Shown here one piece after another: positions 61,558-63,746 of a DNA stretch of 63,746 bases. The stretch spans positions 1 through 63,746 of the forward strand of contig CAMORK010000005.1 in NCBI GenBank assembly GCA_946623755.1. The letters are read 5' to 3'. The notes under the pieces are model-generated. The model was not told the origin of the DNA. It made no database searches and saw only the letters and a program-made list of their open reading frames with translations. Every line of letters begins with the position of its first letter. Positions within the stretch are counted from its first letter, which is position 1. The position numbers were made by a program, and so were the translations under genes. This stretch comes from an uncultured Butyrivibrio sp. (GTDB taxonomy: Bacteria > Bacillota > Clostridia > Lachnospirales > Lachnospiraceae).

Positions 61558-62295
61558 TCATTCTCCTTTTCCAAAGCTTACCGTAAATACTGTCTCCTCG
61601 TCATCTGACGAAAGTTCAATATCTCCATTGTTCTTACTAAGAATCTCGGATACGATTGCAAGTCCCATTCCATGGCCTTCACCTTTCTTGGTTGAAAAGC
61701 CTCTCTTGAAAATGTTCTCTCTTATATCTTCGGGGATTTTCGGGCCATTGTCATCCACACTGAAAATGTATCTCTCAGGGGTCTCCGTGATCTGCACTCT
61801 TAGCTTCTTTTCCTCGCCGGTGGAATCCTCAAGTGCCTTCATGGCATTGTCTATCAGATTGGAGAGAACCTTACACAGCTCCCAGTCTTCTATGACCAGG
61901 TTCTTCAAATCTGATTTTACATCGACCTGAAACTCGATCCCCTGTGCTTTCGCTTCTGCCATCTTGGCTGCCAGGAGTGCATTTATAGCAGGCTTTGACG
62001 TCTTTACAGCTTTTCCTGTCTTAAGCAGCTCCTTGTAAACTTTTCTGAGGTACGAATTCATTTCATCGTATTCTTCAAGTTCCATCAGCCCATAGACGAT
62101 TTGCAGATGGTTAAGGTAGTCATGTCTGTCCATTCTGAGCTTGTCATTGAGTCTGCACAGGTTATCGACACTTTCCATAAGTGCATCGTTCCTGGCGATC
62201 AGCTTCATGTAGTTCCTTATCAGAACAGCAATGCAGGCAATGAGTATTACAACCAATATGACAAAACCGATAAGATATAAAGATGAATCTCCCAC
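61558..62295 (-). CDS. Sensor histidine kinase with one membrane segment (Spo0B/GHKL type)
   Basis: A 245-residue kinase: a membrane segment near residues 6-28, a helical hairpin with the phospho-acceptor in DRHDYLNHLQIV, and a HATPase_c domain with NLIDNAMKAL, DDNGPKI, GFSTKKGEGHGMGLAIV. The HDYLNH box is that of Spo0B-like/GHKL kinases that partner LytTR regulators. No extracellular sensor is present, so the input may be membrane state, perhaps via FloA-NfeD. The start is GTG at 62295, five bases after GGAGG; a TTG nine codons further up is less likely. Confidence 0.9.
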   Translation of the reverse strand: MGDSSLYLIGFVILVVILIACIAVLIRNYMKLIARNDALMESVDNLCRLNDKLRMDRHDYLNHLQIVYGLMELEEYDEMNSYLRKVYKELLKTGKAVKTSKPAINALLAAKMAEAKAQGIEFQVDVKSDLKNLVIEDWELCKVLSNLIDNAMKALEDSTGEEKKLRVQITETPERYIFSVDDNGPKIPEDIRENIFKRGFSTKKGEGHGMGLAIVSEILSKNNGDIELSSDDEETVFTVSFGKGE

Positions 62296-62393
62296 AACCG
62301 CCTCCGTTTTTCTATATACCAATCATAGCATCGCTGCCTTCTCAGACAATTCATTTCCTCTCAATTATACAAAATCCCCACTGAAATGACATG

Positions 62394-62424
62394 AAATGAG
62401 CCCCAGGGAGTCAGAGGCTCATTT
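62394..62424. repeat. Third GGGAGTC-loop hairpin
   Basis: AAATGAGCC (62394-62402) pairs with GGCTCATTT (62416-62424), loop CCAGGGAGTCAGA. Plus strand has a T-run after the right arm. The loop shares GGAGTCA with those at 758-791 and 3085-3111, with a new stem. It adjoins the stop codon of the methyltransferase gene at 62425. Confidence 0.7.
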
Positions 62425-63192
62425 TTACTTTTTCGCTACAATGAGATATCTGTGGATGGTTCCCTCGACGAAGCCGTTCTTGTCGATTTTTTCCTGCATC
62501 TCAAGGAGCTTGTCGAAGCACTTCTCCACCGAGAAATCCGGGAACTCCCACTCTATGATTCGCGCAAACCAAACAAACGCGCCCACATCATAAAACCTGA
62601 TGGGTCTGAACACTTCTTCTCCGCGGATCACTTCAAATCCGGCATCTTCAAATTTCTTTTTCTGGATAGAAAGCTCTAACTCTGGGAATGGCGAAGGCGT
62701 ACCCGGAAGAACCATCTCCACAAGGTCTCTGTCGTTCCTTCCTCCAACCTGCTGAGTGATGAACATGCCGCCGTCCTTAAGGAGTCTGTGTATTTCCTTG
62801 GGGTCAAAGCTGCCGTGTCTGTTGATCATTATGTCAAAAGAGCTGTCGGCAAAAGGTATGTCTGACTCATTATCACAGGTTTTGAAATCAATCCCCAGGG
62901 GCAAAAGAGTCTCTTTGCACAGCTCAACATTCGGCGGAAAACCTTCGGTTGCTGCTGTGTTCTTGTAGGGATGTCCCAGTGATAACAGGAACTCTCCTCC
63001 GCCCGTATCAAAGTCCATGAGCTTCATATCGGGAGTAAGATACTCCTCAATTATCTTCTTGTAATCCCAGGGAAGATCATCCTCCTCTTCGTATCTGTCG
63101 TGGATGTGCGAAAAATCCCATCCGTTAATGTGGGCAATCTTCTCCTCTGCTTCCCATTCTTTTCTAAGTTCATTTATTCTGTCTGTATTCAT
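62425..63192 (-). CDS. Class I SAM-dependent methyltransferase
   Basis: A 255-residue methyltransferase. Motif I is LMDFDTGGGEFLLSLGHPY, followed by EGFPPNVELCKETL and the motif IV region FDIMINRHGSFDPKEIHRLL. It resembles the Clostridial group that contains YjhP-like or unknown O-/N-methyltransferases; substrate unknown. The ATG overlaps the preceding GNAT stop by four bases (ATGA), so the two are translated together. Confidence 0.88.
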   Translation of the reverse strand: MNTDRINELRKEWEAEEKIAHINGWDFSHIHDRYEEEDDLPWDYKKIIEEYLTPDMKLMDFDTGGGEFLLSLGHPYKNTAATEGFPPNVELCKETLLPLGIDFKTCDNESDIPFADSSFDIMINRHGSFDPKEIHRLLKDGGMFITQQVGGRNDRDLVEMVLPGTPSPFPELELSIQKKKFEDAGFEVIRGEEVFRPIRFYDVGAFVWFARIIEWEFPDFSVEKCFDKLLEMQEKIDKNGFVEGTIHRYLIVAKK

Positions 63193-63644
63193 ATAAGCTC
63201 CATTTCGTCATTCATTTTCACAAAGCCATACTTCTCATAAAGAGGTCTTCCCATGTCGGTTGCCTCAAGAGATATAGCCTTAACATTTCTTGCTTTTGCG
63301 TCCTGAACGAGCAGGTCAAGGGTCTTAAATGCTATGCCCTTCCTGCGATAATCAGGTGCTGTGTACATGTTCATGATATATGCCTTCTCGCCGCCTTCGT
63401 TTTGGTATGTTGGCATGACTCTGAAGTAGCTCACGCCGCCGGCTCCGACGAATCTATCCCCGTCATAGACCAGGTATGCTGTATGTGATCCGTCTGCGAG
63501 GGCCTTTTCATAATAGTCTTTTGACTGCCTCTCAACCTCAGACATATCTACGTTTTCATCAAGTTTATTGGCTGCTCGAAGGACTGTAATCCTCGTCCTT
63601 ACAAGCTCATCAAGGTCCTCTATTGTAGCTCTTCTGTAATCCAT
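63189..63644 (-). CDS. GNAT family N-acetyltransferase
   Basis: A 151-residue acetyltransferase with the acetyl-CoA motif MYTAPDYRRKGIAFKTLDLL and the C-terminal LYEKYGFVKMNDEMEL. Substrate is not known. The start overlaps the end of the preceding partial gene by 25 bases, and its stop overlaps the methyltransferase start. Typical size for a single GNAT domain. Confidence 0.9.
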   Translation of the reverse strand: MDYRRATIEDLDELVRTRITVLRAANKLDENVDMSEVERQSKDYYEKALADGSHTAYLVYDGDRFVGAGGVSYFRVMPTYQNEGGEKAYIMNMYTAPDYRRKGIAFKTLDLLVQDAKARNVKAISLEATDMGRPLYEKYGFVKMNDEMELI

Positions 63645-63746
63645 TTTTCTGCCTCTTCTCTGGTATGGAATGTTATCACGTTTTTATCCTTATATTTGGA
63701 AAAGAGCTCGTAAAGCACCGGCTTGTTTTCTTCCTCGTAGTTCTTA
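63620..63746 (-). CDS. C-terminal fragment of an unrecognised gene (cut by window edge)
   Basis: An open frame enters from the right edge and gives 41 residues ending NVITFHTREEAEKWITEELQ before TAG at 63620-63622. It overlaps the GNAT start by 25 bases, which suggests an operon. The fragment looks like the end of an alpha/beta domain (a strand, then a helix). Too short for a family call. Confidence 0.6.
   Translation of the reverse strand, partial: KNYEEENKPVLYELFSKYKDKNVITFHTREEAEKWITEELQ

Overview
The window looks like a chromosomal stretch of a Gram-positive anaerobe of the Clostridia, most likely a Lachnospiraceae member close to Butyrivibrio. Reasons: strong AAGGAGG ribosome sites throughout, glgC/glgD glycogen genes in tandem, lipoprotein SBPs, YesM/YesN and LytTR two-component systems, FloA/NfeD, and many cyclic-di-GMP-type proteins. 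This is a judgement from gene content, not a database match. Nearly all genes are on the minus strand. I see no tRNA, rRNA, CRISPR, phage or intact insertion sequence.

Region 1 (0.1-7.5 kb): a small stress or detoxification group (GyrI-like protein, VOC protein, WYL regulator, methyltransferase), a large hybrid histidine kinase, a 59-residue gene with its own promoter and terminator, and a DUF1848 protein. Region 2 (7.6-11.2 kb): a membrane GGDEF-like protein with a degenerate active site, a DUF6765 protein, an HdeD-like protein and MgtC. Region 3 (11.2-26.6 kb) is the most unusual part. It holds an AfuABC-type ABC importer preceded by a tightly packed operon: EAL-HDOD protein, a 1265-residue fusion of membrane sensor, degenerate GGDEF, degenerate EAL, histidine kinase, receiver and HPt, a double-receiver protein, a paralogous membrane GGDEF-EAL protein, a membrane-anchored SBP-like sensor, and a YesM/YesN pair. 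I infer a solute-sensing system (perhaps for phosphorylated sugars) joined to a phosphorelay and to what look like catalytically dead cyclic-di-GMP modules.

Region 4 (26.9-35.7 kb): a glycosyltransferase, glgC-glgD for ADP-glucose synthesis, two divergent chemoreceptors with matching promoter-proximal sequences, small genes and a lipoprotein. Region 5 (35.7-48.3 kb): a 937-residue iron-sulfur/FAD oxidoreductase, an oppABCDF-type peptide importer with an M3 oligopeptidase beside it, and an orphan FakA C-terminal domain. Region 6 (48.3-59.3 kb): DNA repair, PAP2 phosphatase, MFS transporter, lysoplasmalogenase-like protein, acetyltransferase, cardiolipin synthase, inositol phosphatase family protein, nucleoside phosphorylase, TauE-like exporter, a radical SAM protein, and a GNAT-RsgA fusion that sits behind a leader peptide and terminator. 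Region 7 (59.4-63.7 kb): histidine kinase, NfeD, FloA and LytTR regulator in one operon, then a methyltransferase, a GNAT protein and a partial gene.

Two families of intergenic structured repeats are visible. One (near 26.8, 30.3 and 43.6 kb) has several hairpins whose stems vary by compensatory change around conserved flanks. The other (near 0.77, 3.1 and 62.4 kb) is a single hairpin with a conserved loop and changing stem, always touching a stop codon.
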